Below are positions 36,224 to 49,722 of a stretch of DNA of 64,000 bases, piece after piece. This DNA is from Parus major (Eukaryota > Chordata > Aves > Passeriformes > Paridae). The notes under the pieces are model-generated. The model had not been told where the DNA came from, did not search any database, and saw nothing but the letters and a program-made list of their open reading frames with translations. The stretch is taken from positions 65,740,792 to 65,804,791 of the forward strand of contig NC_031771.1 in NCBI RefSeq assembly GCF_001522545.3. Direction: 5' to 3'. Made by a program: the position numbers and the translations under genes. Position 1 is the first letter of the stretch, and every line of letters starts with the position of its first letter.

Positions 36224-37727
36224 ATATATTCTTGTATTTTGGAAAAATGAGATGGACTTGTTCATTAATTTAGTTTTGCTTCCAAGGAGGTTTATAAATA
36301 GAAACCTCATTAGACAAATGAGCTGGCATGAGAAGCTTTAGCAATATTGGAAAATGTCAGCATGAGATCCTTGATTAGATGGCAAAAGAATCATTAAGTA
36401 CAGTTACAGTATAATTTTTAAAAAACCTAATTACCACCCTACATTAATTCTTTTTGCATGAACTGAGGAGATTATTCCATATCTCCAAAGGGGATTGGGG
36501 TTTTTATTGTGTTTGTGGCTTTTTTTTTTTGCATATGTTTACAGGATCTTGCACAGCAGTTTTTATCTCTGTCATTTCTTTAGGCTTTGAGTTGCTCTCA
36601 TCAGCAGTGCAAGGTCACCTTCTCCAACCTGCTTTTCACAGAGGGCAGGAAACACAATGGTTTGAGATAAAGCTGGAAAAAACATCCCAGGGTTTTCAGC
36701 CCTGCCATCCATTCCTGTGATGAAACCATGGCATAAAACCAAGGCCACAGACAGAGAAAACTCCCTCCTGATTTGCAAAAACAGGTAAGGTTTGTGTCCC
36801 AGCTGTTCTTCCAACAAATTGTTTGGAGTCTTACTCATTAAGCTGACACAAAAGCTTTTAAACTTGTTCTGGATGAAGTGGCCAAGAAATTATTTTATTC
36901 TCTCTTGTACTTTCCCCTTAACTTCATCTCTTTATTCCTGACATTTTTCACTGTGACATGTTTCATGTACTTAAAAGTAGAACTTTTTGGTTCTCTCTTA
37001 GTAAGTTCTACAGCCTCAAATCTAATGAAGAGAGTGGGGTTTTTTAAGCTTGGTGGGATGAATTTCCCTCTGAGTATCTTCATATTTTCCTGGTCTTACC
37101 AGTGCCAGAAGAATCTTAGGTTTGCTCAAATAAATTCAACCTGGATGGAAATAAATAAAGGCAAGTGAAAGACCCTTGTCATCGACAAATCAGCTCCTCT
37201 GGCTGCTCGTGTCAGGTAATTCACTCTTCCCTGAATGCAGAACACATCGAGCAGTCTTCAGTCCTTCAGACCAGCTCTCCTCATGGAGCTGCAAACCTGC
37301 ATTTCTCTGAGCCTATTTCTACAAATTCTTACTTTTCCTGCAGTGTGTCTTGCTAGGAATAAGCACCAACTCCTCATCCCTTGGCCTGCACTTTCAGAAG
37401 CACCTTTCAAGGCTTTATGTGCCTTTCTGTGCCCTCTCCAGCACAGAAAGACACTCGGGTGTTCTTTGATGAGGATGGAGCTCACTGCCAGCTCTTCTGG
37501 AGTCAGAAAGGCTGTAAGGTCGATCTAAACATCATCTCCCAGTGGTGCAGGTTCAGAGTTAAATCATACTCAGTGTCTCCTTTCTTCTCTGCCTGCAGGG
37601 GCTTCTAAATCTAAACATTTATTTATAAACTGCAGAAGTCCACGCTGAGCCCCAGTGTGCACACAGCCATTGCAGTTTGGGGATGCACAAAAGGCAATTT
37701 TAGCTGAAAAGTGTTCCTTGTGCATTG
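36224..37727. other. Non-coding AT-rich sequence
   Basis: No gene is recognised. The first 200 bases are rich in homeodomain-type TAAT and ATTAG sites. Confidence 0.45.
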
Positions 37728-37826
37728 TCATAGAATCATGGAAAGGTTTTGGTTGGAAGGGACCTTAAAGAACATTGAATTCCAACCCCCTGCCATGGGC
37801 AGGGATACCTTCACTGCACCACCTTG
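37728..37826 (-). mobile_element. CR1 LINE 3'-terminal fragment
   Basis: The plus strand reads 'tcatagaatcatggaaagg', 'ttggttggaagggacctta' and 'ccccctgccatgggcaggga', CR1 reverse complement, ending abruptly after about 100 bases. Confidence 0.94.
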
Positions 37827-39351
37827 CATTATGCAAAGGAACAGCTTGTTTAGAAGCAGGATGTAAGGTAAAGAAACTAATTGTGTCTCACAAGAGAAAA
37901 CATGGGATAACTGCAGGAAAGAGCAAGACTTAAGATGATGTTAAGTTCTGTATCAGGTGTTACAGGGCAGGGTGGGGACACTCACAATCACAGGCTGTTT
38001 TCATACAGGTTCCTTAGCTGCATTAGAACAGGACTTCTATTAGGAAATAATAATTTTATTTTACTCAGAGGAAGGGGGTTGTTCTTTCTTCCAGCATTAC
38101 TCAAAGAAAAAAGGCAATGTAAACTAGAAACTCTCCTGCTAATTAAACTCCTTCAAAAGGGAGGTGAGAAAAATTTAAAAGCCAGTACAAACACACAGAA
38201 ATAAAGTGCATTAATACCAAAGGGTTTGGGTGATGCTTTTGTGTTGATCAGCAACAGTGTTCAAATAATGAAGTTGCTCATTGGACTGAACCTTCAAGTG
38301 ATAGGAACAGGTAGATCTGCTCAAGCAAACAACTGGTTCTACAAAAGCTCCTGCTGGTACAAAATCCTTCATTTTTTGGTGTCACTGCACAAGTATTTAT
38401 GCTCAATAATCTGGTTCCACCTTCAGGAATATTGAATTCTTCATGCAATTGAGCACAGCAGCGAACAGAAAGAGATACTGGTGTTAAGCAAAACAGGCCA
38501 ATTCTTCTTCTGACACAAAATGTGTCAGCAGGAAAATGATGAGTTGCTTTTGAGAGGAGACTTGACTGCTTTTGTTTTCCTCTCTTGTGCACTGTGGTAG
38601 TTTGGGCATCACTTTTCCTGTTAGGAATTCCTTTGTTGAATCCTTCCAGGGTTCAGGCCAGGGATGTGATGCCCCAAGGGAATCACCCTCAGTGGGAGGG
38701 CACTGGCCAGCTCACACAGCAGAGATGAGAAAGGTGGGGAATAACCTTAGGAAATGTGAAAAATACTGTGAAAAATAGCAGCTGATCATGTTAAGGGTGT
38801 GTTATGCAGTGGAGGCTGAATGTGTTAAGGTCAAAAACACAGGGAGAAATGCAGATTCAAAACTTAGGAGTAGAGAACTTCCTTAGTTTTCAACATAGAC
38901 ATGATTGTTTCACCCAAAAATTTAAAAGAATGCACAATATCCAGGCTATTCCTCCATATAGGATCATGGAATATGATCAGAATTATTTTTTTTTTGTCCA
39001 CAAAACCATGTGAAACTTTGTAAGAGGACTAGAGAAATAATTTATTTCATCATTATTACAGTGGTAAAATCCCCTTAATGGGAAGGGATGACCCAGAGTC
39101 TTTGATTTTTCCAGAGTGTCCTAAACACCAGGTGTTTGCCCAGGTGACTGTGATATCAGAACAAATATGTTGGTGCAATAAATTATATAATAAATATATC
39201 AAAAAAATAAACCAAATAATAAATGTTCTTTAATAAACCCATCATAAATACAGGGGTTTTTTTCTATTCAGATCTTCCACTGCATTGCCATGTTGTAGGG
39301 AGCTACAGGCAGGCTGCTGAGGAAGACAGGTTTTTCTGTTAATTAAGACTT
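37827..39351. other. Non-coding AT-rich sequence
   Basis: No gene is recognised. A run of TAAATA-type low complexity lies at 39178-39250. Confidence 0.45.
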
Positions 39352-39805
39352 TGAGGGGCTGGAGCATGTCTGAAGAATGGAATGGAGCTGGGGAAGGGTC
39401 TGGAGCCCCAGGAGGGGCTGAGGGAGCTGGGAAAGGGGCTCAGCCTGGAGAAAAGGAGGCTCAGGGGGCCCTTCTGGCTCTGCACAACTCCCTGCCAGGA
39501 GGGGACAGCCGGGGGGGTCGGGCTCTGCTCCCAGGGAACAGGGACAGGAGGAGAGGGAACAGCTCAGGCTGGGCCAGGGGAGGTGTAAATTGGATATTTG
39601 GGAAAATTTCTTCATGGAAAGGTTGTCCAGCCCTGGCACAGCTGCCCAGGGCAGGGCTGGAGTCCCCATCCCTGGAGGAGGGATTTAAAAGCCGTGTGGA
39701 TGTGGCACTTGGGGACATGGGGCAGTGGTGGCCTTGGCAGAGCTGGGGGAATGGTTGGACTCAAAAATCTTAAAGATCCTTTCTAGCCTGAATGATTCCA
39801 TGAAT
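39352..39805 (+). mobile_element. CR1 LINE 3' region, young-looking second subfamily
   Basis: In element order the plus strand reads 'gaggggctggagcatgtctg', 'ctgggaaaggggctcagcc', 'ctctgcacaactccctgcc', 'gaggtgtaaattggatattt', 'ttaaaagccgtgtggatgtg' and 'gcacttggggacatgg', ending near 'gattccatgaatt'. It differs from the 33325-33795 type in the 3' UTR. It closely matches the antiparallel copy 42043-42440, so both are probably recent. Confidence 0.95.
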
Positions 39806-41908
39806 TATCCATACTTTTATTCAAGGCAGCCTGTTACCACCTTCTCTTCCATCTTAGTGAGATCAGCAATTCCTTATATATTCCTCATATAACCCTTATA
39901 TGTTTTTCAGCTTAATATTGACTGTCTGAATTCATCAAAATTTCCCTTAACTAAAATTTGGCAATATTCTGCCTTCAGAAAACGATGAGTAGTAACCAAT
40001 GTGTCAAAACTATTTGTATTTATCACTGGAGATGTATCATGGACCTCAAAATGCTATTAGCATATCATAAATTTATAGGTCCAGATTTTGTTGCTGCCAC
40101 CTCCAAACTCTTCACAAATAAGAGAAAAAGTTCATTTCAGCAATATCAGAAAATGTCTTTGGAAAACTGAAACCCTTCAAGATAAGGGGAAAATTGCAAA
40201 GGATGATTTGAAATACAACCCCAAGAGAGGAGAGGAAGCTTTGATGGATCTTAATATGTGACTTTAAAAGTATGAAATTATACTGAGGAAAACTGCACAT
40301 GGGTGAATCCTCTCAACCCACAATTGCTCAAACAATGATCTTAGTGGGGAATGAGGTGATTTCATGTATGAATTCATCACTGGAGAGTGAGCTTTTCCTC
40401 TCTTCACCCATTTTCTAGACATGGTGCTGACTGTTACTGAAATTTTCTTGACAAGAATTGATGATGGTAGGAGCAGCTTCAGGAGACCTTGGCTTGACAG
40501 GAGCTGTGGAGATGTTTCTCTGGGTGGCCCTGGATTTTCCCTATGCCCTTGAGGGCAGAGCCCTAAAAGACTCGTGATTTTTATTTCATACTCCTTGTCA
40601 ATGCAGACAAAAAATTGTTAATATTGGAGTCTTGAGACTTTTATGTAATTCCATAAGAGAAGGATGCCGATGAATTCCAAGTGCATCTGACTATAAATTG
40701 GTCAATATACTGCTGGAAAACACAGCAAAGAAAAAGAGGGGGAAAAAATCAGCCTCAGATGCGTGGTATGGAATATAAGCATGCTAAAAATATTCTGTCC
40801 TGTGCTTGTATTGTTCTGACTCGATGGGAAACTGTCATGGACTTGTTTTTTTATTGATACAGAATGCCAAACTCTTGAAATATCTGCCAGCATCTTTAGA
40901 GTCTTGTGTGACGGCAGTTATATTGTGTCTGACATGTTCTTCAGCTGGGAACAGTCAGAAATGGGATGGAAAATGCCTCTTCCTTGCTGTGGGTTTTGAT
41001 TTCCATTAATAAAAGTTCCTCTGCGTGTGACACACAGAAATAATAACAATCCAGAATAAAATATCTAATATTACAGTAAGCAAAAAAAACCAGCACATTT
41101 TTCCTGTTCTTGGGTGTTGTTTTAGGAAAGTGGTGGGTTTTTGTTTTTTTTCTGGTGGCTTTCACATTTCATTCTGTTCATTGTGGTATGTGGAACAAAA
41201 TATATATAGAATATCAATTATTAGAAAATTGGGGGGTGGGTTATGAATATGTCCACAGACATATTCTTTTTCAAGACTGTGAGCTGCAGTGAAAGTCATT
41301 TTGTCAGTATTCATAAAACTTAAATAAAGGTCATGCATTCTGCTCAACAGAAAAAAAAATATACAAGTAAATACATATTATTCAATTCTTTTGGTTTGTT
41401 TACACTGGTCTTTACTCCTACTGTGGATATGTTTCCTTTGGATTAAATAGAAGGAAGAAGAAAAGAGAAAAACAAGTTTTAAAACAGTAATTTGGGGTTC
41501 TCTTGCAACACTTACTATATTCTTTTTTCTGTAATTGGCTCCCAAAATGAATTCAGTCACCAGCGGCGTGGTTAGGAAGAAATCAATCAGTTGGTAGAAT
41601 AATGGGGATAGATTTCAAGTGGTGATGCTCCAGCACTGGCAACAGAAAAGTAATTTTTTTTTTTCAGTAGGAAAGAAGTTGGATTTCCCCCTGTGGCTGT
41701 TGAAATTGAGCTTATAGGTAAATTTGTTTTCACAGAAGCAACCCCGCTTGTCTCCTGCTATTGAGATGCTGTCTGCTGTCGTCACAGAGTGGTCACTGCT
41801 GCAGCACTGGAGTCTGCCTGCAGAATATTTATAACTGCTGCCTACTTCAGTGAGGGGAAAATACTTTCTCAAGGACCTACTGGCTCATTATTCCTTTTCT
41901 GTTGCTCA
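39806..41908. other. Non-coding AT-rich spacer inside an inverted CR1 pair
   Basis: No gene is recognised. Together with the following 130 bases it would form the loop if the flanking CR1 copies paired in RNA. Short A and T runs lie at 41134, 41350 and 41650. Confidence 0.45.
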
Positions 41909-41955
41909 AAATCATAGAAATAAAGTGCTGGAAGAGACCTCAAGAACATGTTTAG
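41909..41955 (-). mobile_element. Very short CR1-like 3' fragment
   Basis: The plus strand reads 'aaatcatagaaataaagtgc' and 'tggaagagacctcaag', similar to the terminal 45 bases of another CR1 subfamily in reverse complement. Too short to be certain. Confidence 0.45.
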
Positions 41956-42042
41956 TGTGGGCAAAGGTAAGTCAGATTCAGAGGGTGATTTTTTTGAAAA
42001 TTGATTGGACTTCATTGGCTTACTGTCCCTTCAGAGAGATGT

Positions 42043-42440
42043 GGGATCATGGAATTCCCAGAATTGTTTAGGTTGGACAAGTCCTCTAAGATCATCAATC
42101 CCAGCCCTTCACCCAGCACTGCCAAGGCCACCACTGCCCATGTCCCCAAGTGCCACATCCACATGGCTTTTAAATCCCTCCTCCAGGGATGGGGACTCCA
42201 GCCCTGCCCTGGGCAGCTGTGCCAGGCCTGGACAACCTTTCCATGAAGAAATTTTCCCAAATATCCAATTTACACCTCTCCTGGCCCAGCCTGAGCTGTT
42301 CCCTCTCCTCCTGTCCCTGTTCCCTGGCAGCACAGCCCGACCCCCCCGGCTGTCCCCTCCTGGCAGGGAGTTGTGCAGAGCCAGAAGGGCCCCCTGAGCC
42401 TCCTTTTCTCCAGGCTGAGCCCCTTTCCCAGCTCCCATGC
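42043..42440 (-). mobile_element. CR1 LINE 3' region, young-looking second subfamily, antiparallel to 39352-39805
   Basis: The plus strand reads 'gatcatggaattcccagaat', 'aagtgccacatccacatggc', 'ccagggatggggactccagc', 'atccaatttacacctctcct', 'tggcagggagttgtgcagag' and 'ctccaggctgagccc'. This is the reverse complement of the 39352 copy with few differences, lacking only its first part. Confidence 0.95.
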
Positions 42441-45367
42441 CAGCAAATAGTTGGATTTTGGAGTGTGTAAGTCATCATACAGAAAGAAGCCCCCTGATTT
42501 TTGGGGCAGAGCAGCCCTGAGGCTGCTCCTGTTTCAAATGATACATGGATCAGAAGGGTTTGGTCAAACAGCCCTTAATTGTATGTGGTTCCAGAAGGAA
42601 ATTTTGGGCTCTCTCTTCTTGTAACAACTTCAAGGAACATAACCTGTCGTGCCCATGACTTGGCACCTGGTACAACACACAAGCACCACCATGGAGTGAG
42701 ATACAGCCAAAGATTCCTAATCCTGGGACGTCTCTTGGAGAATCCTCATGCTGCTGGATGCTGGGGTAACCTGCAGGCTTGGCTGCACTGGGACAGCACA
42801 GCTCTGTGAGGCTGGGGGCAAAAAACACCCCAGGCTTTGAGAAAACTTGATTTCTTGAGCCTCCCCATGCTGGCCTGGTGAATGCAGGACTTGTCTTTCA
42901 GACCTGTGCTGCTGAGTCAGGATTTGGGAAGGTTACCCTGGAAGGAAACAGCAATACTCACATTGCACTCATCTCTGAGCAGATGGATAAGAGGTGTGAG
43001 CAGAGTCTTTATTCTGTTATCTCAGCTAACAAACACACCCTGCAGCAAAAACAAATATCTGCTGTTCAGGAATCCAAAACACTCATTTTTGCAAATTAAT
43101 TTTTTAACCTTTTTATTCCCAAAGGAAAAGCACCTCACGCTATCTCTGTAAACTCTTCCCACACGCTCAACAACAAACTAACAAGCCTGCTGATAATTTC
43201 CTTTGCTAAGGATGTAACTGAGCTTTCCTGGGACAAATTTGCTGCTGTTGAAGAGGGCTCAGGGGAATGATTAAAAATGTTCAGTGGAGAGCTGGTTCAA
43301 GAGGCCAGTGGCTGCCTTAAGAGCTGGAATGTGCAGGAATTCTGGTTTACCAAAAGGCATCCAAGCTCTTCTTGACCCTCTGGGATTGCATTCTCACTGG
43401 TAGCTGCTACAGGGATTGTTCCAATATTTAGAGTTCCCTTTCCCTTGCTCAACCAACAATGAAAATTTGGAAGACCACAACAGGAAGATGTGTTAACCTT
43501 GAATAGCACCAGAGGGGATTATAAAAAGAGCCTTTTAGCAAACAAAGCAGTTTTTTGATGAGAAGGGGTATGGCAGAATTTTGGGTCATGAGTCAGTCTG
43601 ATTTTAATAATCTGACAGGAGAGGATATGTCCCATCCTCTAGGGTGGGGGAAGCAGATTTTACAGCAGCGGCAAAAAATGAATAGGAATTAACCCCAAAG
43701 GGAACCTCTGCTCACATTTCAAGGACAGAAGGCATCCAAATTCAGCATTGTCTTTAATACCAACAGCTGTCATTAATGAGAATAAACCAGTTTTCCATAG
43801 GAATTTAATTTCCTGCCAGCTTTTGCATGCCCAGCCAAGAGTATGTGATTCACAAGGGGGACTGTAACATGTGTCTGTGGAGGAGGAGGCCAAATACCAC
43901 TATAAAGAGGAATTTTCCTTCTGTAGGACAGAAGCAGCTCAATAGAGATACTTTCTATAGCTAAAGGCATGGATGATACCAGAGCCTTTAAGATTTCTCT
44001 CACAGAGATCTCAAAAGAAATTCTGGTGAACTATGGAGTGAATAATGGCTTGCAGTAAACCCAAATTGCTTCTCTGGGTTTTCAATGGAGAAAGTTAAGT
44101 AGAGACAGGAGGAGGTGGAAAGAAAACTCGTAACAAAGCAGTGTTTGAGAGACTTGGCTGCTGGTGACGAGGCTACAGCCAGACTGTGGCTCATAAACAG
44201 CTACAAAAACACCCCCCAGTGCTGTGTAACTGACTGGAAAGTCCTCATGAAACGCCAAAAGCCACAAACTAAACATGGCATGGGATAAGAAAACAGAGGA
44301 CAGCTTGTGTGTTTTCTACATGAGCCACAGTTTACAGGGGATCCCTTTGCAGGGAAAGCTGGAGCTGGGCAGGAGCCAGGGCTCAAAGGTGGTGTAGAAA
44401 ACTCAAGGTGAGGATGTGGAGGCTGCCTGGTGCATCAAGTCATGCATTTATCCTTCTGCTCTCTAAGCTGACCCATCTCCCATGTCAGTCTCATAGAATT
44501 ACTCAGAAATAAGGAAATAATTCCTGCTTATTTCCAACCAACAAGCAGGTTTTTACCCTCACCAAAAAACCCTTCCCCTTTCTAATACCTGCTGTTGGAG
44601 CACTGAAAGTGATCCTGTCGTGCCTACGTGTGCAGCTGTAAACTCATCACCAGATCCTCAAATTCATGCTCAGCCCTGTTCTTATCTTCCCCACTTCTCC
44701 CTTTATCTCTTCTGCTTCCTTGGCCAGTGAAAGCAGCTGAGCTGCTCAGGACAGGGATGATGTTAAGGACAAAACTGCTGCCTGGGCACACACATCAATT
44801 TTGAGAGGGCCTAAAATCTCCAAGTCTGATGGTTTTTATTAGCCAGGTGTTTATGAAGGCATGGGGTTACCCAACAGGGAAAGGGACTTGTGTGGAATTG
44901 GAAGCCTATTTGGTTGGAATTGAGTGTCCATTCCCTAAAATTATGTTCTACTGGCCCCTGCCATTGATGCCTTCCAGACCTCTGTGCTCTGGGTGCTCAA
45001 GTGTGAACTTCCTCACGTTTCTCACATTCCTTTCAACACCTTTTTCAAGGTGAGTTATCACAGCTGAGGCTCCTCCCTGGCCAAAATCCCTTAAGCAACA
45101 GGACAAGCAAATTCTTGGAAATTTATTTCCATGGAAACAGGCTGACTTGCTTCTCCTGTAAGGATTTTTGTACTCATTTGGTACTCAGAGGACAAACCTA
45201 CCCCACTGCCACCTGGGCTGGAGGACTCTCTTTAGCACTGGCTAAAAGGTTATTAAGTGGTTAAAGGTTATTATCATTAACTGGCAGGTTAATGTGGCTG
45301 CAGTGTCTCACTGATCTGCAGCAGGAGCAGAGTTCTCTCCACATTCAGCTTCACTGGTGCCACTCTG
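42441..45367. other. Non-coding sequence, somewhat GC-richer
   Basis: No gene or transposon is recognised. Open frames here are short and overlap in several frames. Confidence 0.45.
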
Positions 45368-45548
45368 TGTGATGCCCAGAGAAGCTGTGGATTCCCCATC
45401 CCTGCAAGTGCTCAAGGCCAGATTATCTGGGACTCTGAGCCACCTGCTCTAGTGGAAGGTGTCCCTGCTCATGGCAGGGGCTTGGAACTGAATAATCATG
45501 AAGGTCCCTTTCAATCCAAACCATTCTGTGATTCTACAATTCTGTGAC
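45368..45548 (+). mobile_element. CR1 LINE 3' end with its octamer-like tail
   Basis: The plus strand reads 'gatgcccagagaagctgtgg', 'ggaaggtgtccctgctcatg', 'ccctttcaatccaaaccatt' and then 'ctgtgattctacaattctgt'. The tail is the (ATTCTGTG)n-type repeat that marks the very 3' end of CR1. Confidence 0.93.
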
Positions 45549-48500
45549 TTTAATTTTTCTCACTAAAGGCTGTTTGCATCACTTAAATGAGTCCAGCCAC
45601 TCAGTGTGGAATCTTTTCGGGGTATCTACCAAAATTATTATATATAAGGGTCATGAGCCAAAAATAAGCACAGTGTTTATTTTAGGGCTGTGTTTAAAAA
45701 GAGAGCTAAAGCTGAGATTAATTTTGTAAATTTGTCTGGAAAACAGTAATCCATCTTAATTGCTATTGCAACCTGCTCCTCAGTGCTTTTTTAAGCCTAG
45801 TAGAGACATGATTGGAGAAATAGTCACCCAGTGATGTGACTTATCCCAAGAGCAGATGCATAACAGGAAATAATTAATGTGCTGTGGATCTTACTGGTGC
45901 CTATGGCACTGCAGTGAAAGATGTAGCTGTCCAAACAGCTTTTATTTTTATCAACAATTAATTTGTGCCCAGAAAGAATAGAGATGAACTTGCAGAAAAC
46001 TTCTCAGAAGGGCTATAAGGAAACAGAGACAAATTTGAAGAGGCAGGGTCTGAGAACATTTGGCCAGGATGTAATCCCAAGAGTACATTTGAAGTGAAGA
46101 CCTGAAAATTTATAGAGGGAACTTGAATTAATTCTATTCAGCTTCAGGAAGGCTATGATGCTCTTAATTAGTTAAGGTTTCCTACATAACAAATTCATTC
46201 TTTCTGATAATTCATTGCATCATACACAGTGCAGTTTAACTTCTGTTTTCGAGGGTGTGACACCAAAAATTCAGATGAATCAGAGGAGTGTCACACTTCT
46301 GTGTCCTTGCTGCTGAATAAGCTGTGAATGTAGATAATGTGGAGAGAATCTTAGTTTTCAAGGTCCTTTCTTACTTTAAGATTACAGAAAAGGGTCTGTA
46401 AATGCACACAGAGACTTTGGTGTGAAAAAAAGGGAAGAAAGAGAATAAGAGAATAAAACTATTTCACAGAAACACTTATTAATGTCTGAAAATGCAATGA
46501 TAGTATGTCATGTAGGACAGTGGGAGAGATGAAATGCATTATCTCTTTTGTGTCTAAAAGAATAAAAAAACCCAGAATTTGCAGAACTCAGTAAAATTCT
46601 TTTATGGGCAAGACACGAAAATGGAATTGTTTTTTGGTATGTTTGAGTTTATAAGCAAAGATCTGTTTTCTTGGAAGCACTGCACTCTACATTCCAAATT
46701 CTCACACTGAAAACCAGGAACTGCAACACTCCAGACCCCCTTCTGACTGTAAAAATATTTCAGCCTTTCTACTATCCCCTTAGAGCCTGGAACCAGCAGA
46801 TGGATTGTAGTATTTTAGTTTAACGTGGGAGAATTACAGAATCAAAGTGGAGCTGCAGAGTTGCTCATTTGCCATCCACCAGCTGGATCACACCCAGCTT
46901 TGAGGTAGAATTACAACTTTCCCAGACAGGTCCCTAATTAAATTACAACCCAGAAGAACCAGTCTCTGAATGGCATTTGAAGGTATGACAGACTGGTGAC
47001 TTGGAAAGGTGAAATTGGGCAGCTTTGGTTTTGGCCTGAGGCTGCTGAAAGGGTGCTGGGTCATTTGTGCCAAGGTTAGTTCTGAAAGTCACAATTCTTT
47101 TGCTCGTTCTCAAGCTCCTTCCAACCACCACGAAACAGAGATCCTCAGAAACCTGTTGCTATCTTGGGAGCGTTGTGCTCTGCCTGTGAGGAAGGATGGG
47201 ACTCGAGTGGTACCTTGGGGTGGTTCATGCTGAAGGAACTCAATGAGTTTGTTTTGGGTCACTTGGGATGATCTGAAATTGAGCACAGTCAATCCTGGGG
47301 GAAAAAAAGACTTCACACAGTGTCCATGCCCTTCCTGCTGTGTGATGGGGCATGGATGCTCTCTGGGGCTCCTGACCCATCTCAATTATAACATATTTCA
47401 GCCCTGGGTCACACCCCTGCCTTCACACACCTGCAGGGCCAAGCTCTGGAAGAGATGTCACAGCACATTCCCTGCAATGAGATCAAAACAGAAAACTCAT
47501 GTTTGAACCTCCAAAATCACTGCAAAGCCAGAGGGGACCAGCTCCAGAAGCTTCTTCCAACTAATACTTACCTAGTTCCACACATTAAAGTCATATAAAA
47601 ATCCATAATCTGTTTATTGCTTGCCAGTGCTTGGAGACTAAACATTAAGAGCAGGTTGGTTTTTTTTCTAACTTCTTTTGCCATTTACCTCTTATAAAGG
47701 TGTGAGTAGGAAGAAAAATGCTCCTGCACTCTGTCCCATGGCAGCAGCTCCTGGGTAGTAACCCTGAAAAGTGCCATGACTGACGCCCAAAATCATGTTC
47801 ATCGTGACAAGGGAGGGAGTCAGGCAAGGATTTGGGGAGGAGGGGGAATACAGACAGCACCAAGAGGAGCCAACATTCTCTCTGTAGGTAAACTATCACA
47901 TCACAGCATTTGGCAATACAAAATACTTTCACTGAGATAGAATGGTCTGAGGTCTCAGAACAATTCGATATTCTCACTCAGTTTTCCCTCTTTTTGCCTA
48001 GCAAGAGTGGGATCTGCAGCTAATTGAGCCACTGACAAATGACCAAAGTGAAAACAAGCTGATTTGAGGCCAATTAGCAGCCACGGGGTGCTCATGACTT
48101 TGGGTCATTTCATGAGTTGTTTTTTTTAAGCTAACCACACATTCACAGGCAGGATGCTTTAAATAAAATTGTAGGGAACTGGATGTAGGTTTCTCTGAGG
48201 GCATTTGGGATCTCTCCAGTAGGGTTGGCTTGTGAACTGTGACCAAAAACATTTGTGCAATCTGACATCTCTTAGCTGGTGGCCTGTGATCCAAATCCAG
48301 AGGGAAATGGAGTAGTTCAATACACTGATAGCAGCAAACAGGAAACGTGGTTCCTGCTCATGTTTCTCAACCTAATCAGAAGAAGGAGGTTTGGGAGCCT
48401 TTTTGGGCTGTTTTAAATGGAACAGACCATCTTGTGATGGAATTAGGTTTGAATGTGGGCAGGAAATCCATGTCATTAACATTTGTGCACTGCCATTTGG

Positions 48501-49639
48501 GAATTGTATATTCTGTCACATTCTTCACTGGGTCGTTGTTCTCTCAGGCAGCCTCTGAGTGTGCCAGAGGTTTCTCAGAGGGCAAAATGTGGACCATGGT
48601 TCCAAAATGATTGTTCTCATTTGAAAACGATGGCTTAGAGAAGGCCTGAATGCTTCTGGAAACAGCTGATATTCTGAGTGCAGGATTGTAGAGAAAAGGG
48701 TTAAAGTGGTGATGTGAAAACTGTGTGGTGGAGGGGAGGAATTGGGAGTGCAGAAATGATTTGGTTGGCTGCAGTCTGGGGTAAAAATCTCTCCTTAGAG
48801 TCCTCTCTGTGCTGCTTCACTGCATGGCTCTGCATCAGCTGCTATAAATATAAATAATAGATATAAAAATCTATATAATTCAATATCAACAAGGCATGTT
48901 TGGGTTATGTAGCAGACACACCTTGGAAGGAGAGTAATCCATATGTCAGGATATATATTCAGCAATACTTTATTATCCTCTGGACTGGGTTTTTCAATCA
49001 TTCTGACCACCATCTTAAACAATTGGTGTCTGAGGGCCCTGTTTGACTCCAAGATCCTCTACATGGGTAAAGACAGGTATACATTGAACAGTTCAGAAAG
49101 GTAAAAAAATCCAGCATTATAAATAAATACATACCATTTTCTAATAAGCACTAATTAAAATATATAAATACATAAATTGTTCTTTTTACCTTCCACAGAG
49201 ATCATGGTAAATGAAGCATCAGTTTCTACACAAAAGCTAATTTCTGCTAAAGAAAATAGTTGCAAACACAAATGTCTTAAGAGATTAATTTTTGCTTCTT
49301 TTTTCTGTAAGCTTAAATTATTATATTCGCTGTCCAGAGTTCACAAGCTGCAACAAAGTTTAATGGTAAATGGTACACACTGAAAAATACAATTCTGTGT
49401 TCAAGGTCGTGTTTTGTGACCTGATTTTACATCCACAAATTTTGTTGGTAAATTTGTCTATCACCACTGGCCATGGGCACAAACTGAAATGCAGAATGTT
49501 ACATGTAAAAGAAATGGAAATACTTTTTTTGGTCTAAGGATGATCAAGAACTGATGCAGTTCTCCCAGTGAGTCTGTGGAGTTTCCTTCCTTAGAAATAC
49601 AAAATAAAAACAAATACACTCAGTTCTCTGCAACCAGCC
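45549..49639. other. Non-coding AT-rich sequence
   Basis: No gene is recognised. A TATAAATA-type low-complexity stretch lies at 48840-48890. A pyrimidine tract and AG at 49178-49199 followed by an open frame to 49381 look like a splice acceptor, but the translation resembles no known protein. Confidence 0.4.
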
Positions 49640-49722
49640 TTGGGGGACCCTGCTGGAGCAGAAGGTTGGAGCAGAGATCTCCAGAGATCCCTTCCAAACT
49701 CAACTCCTCCCTGACTCTTTGA
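49640..49722 (+). mobile_element. CR1 LINE 3'-terminal fragment
   Basis: The plus strand reads 'ttgggggaccctgctggagc', 'gaaggttggagcag' and 'ccagagatcccttccaaact'. It matches the CR1 subfamily that ends 'gacctccagaggtcccttcc'. The terminal octamers are lost. Confidence 0.82.

Noticed and set aside
48840..48890. Possible TATA-box promoter
   Set aside because: It is plain AT-rich low complexity with no associated exon or CpG-rich start region.
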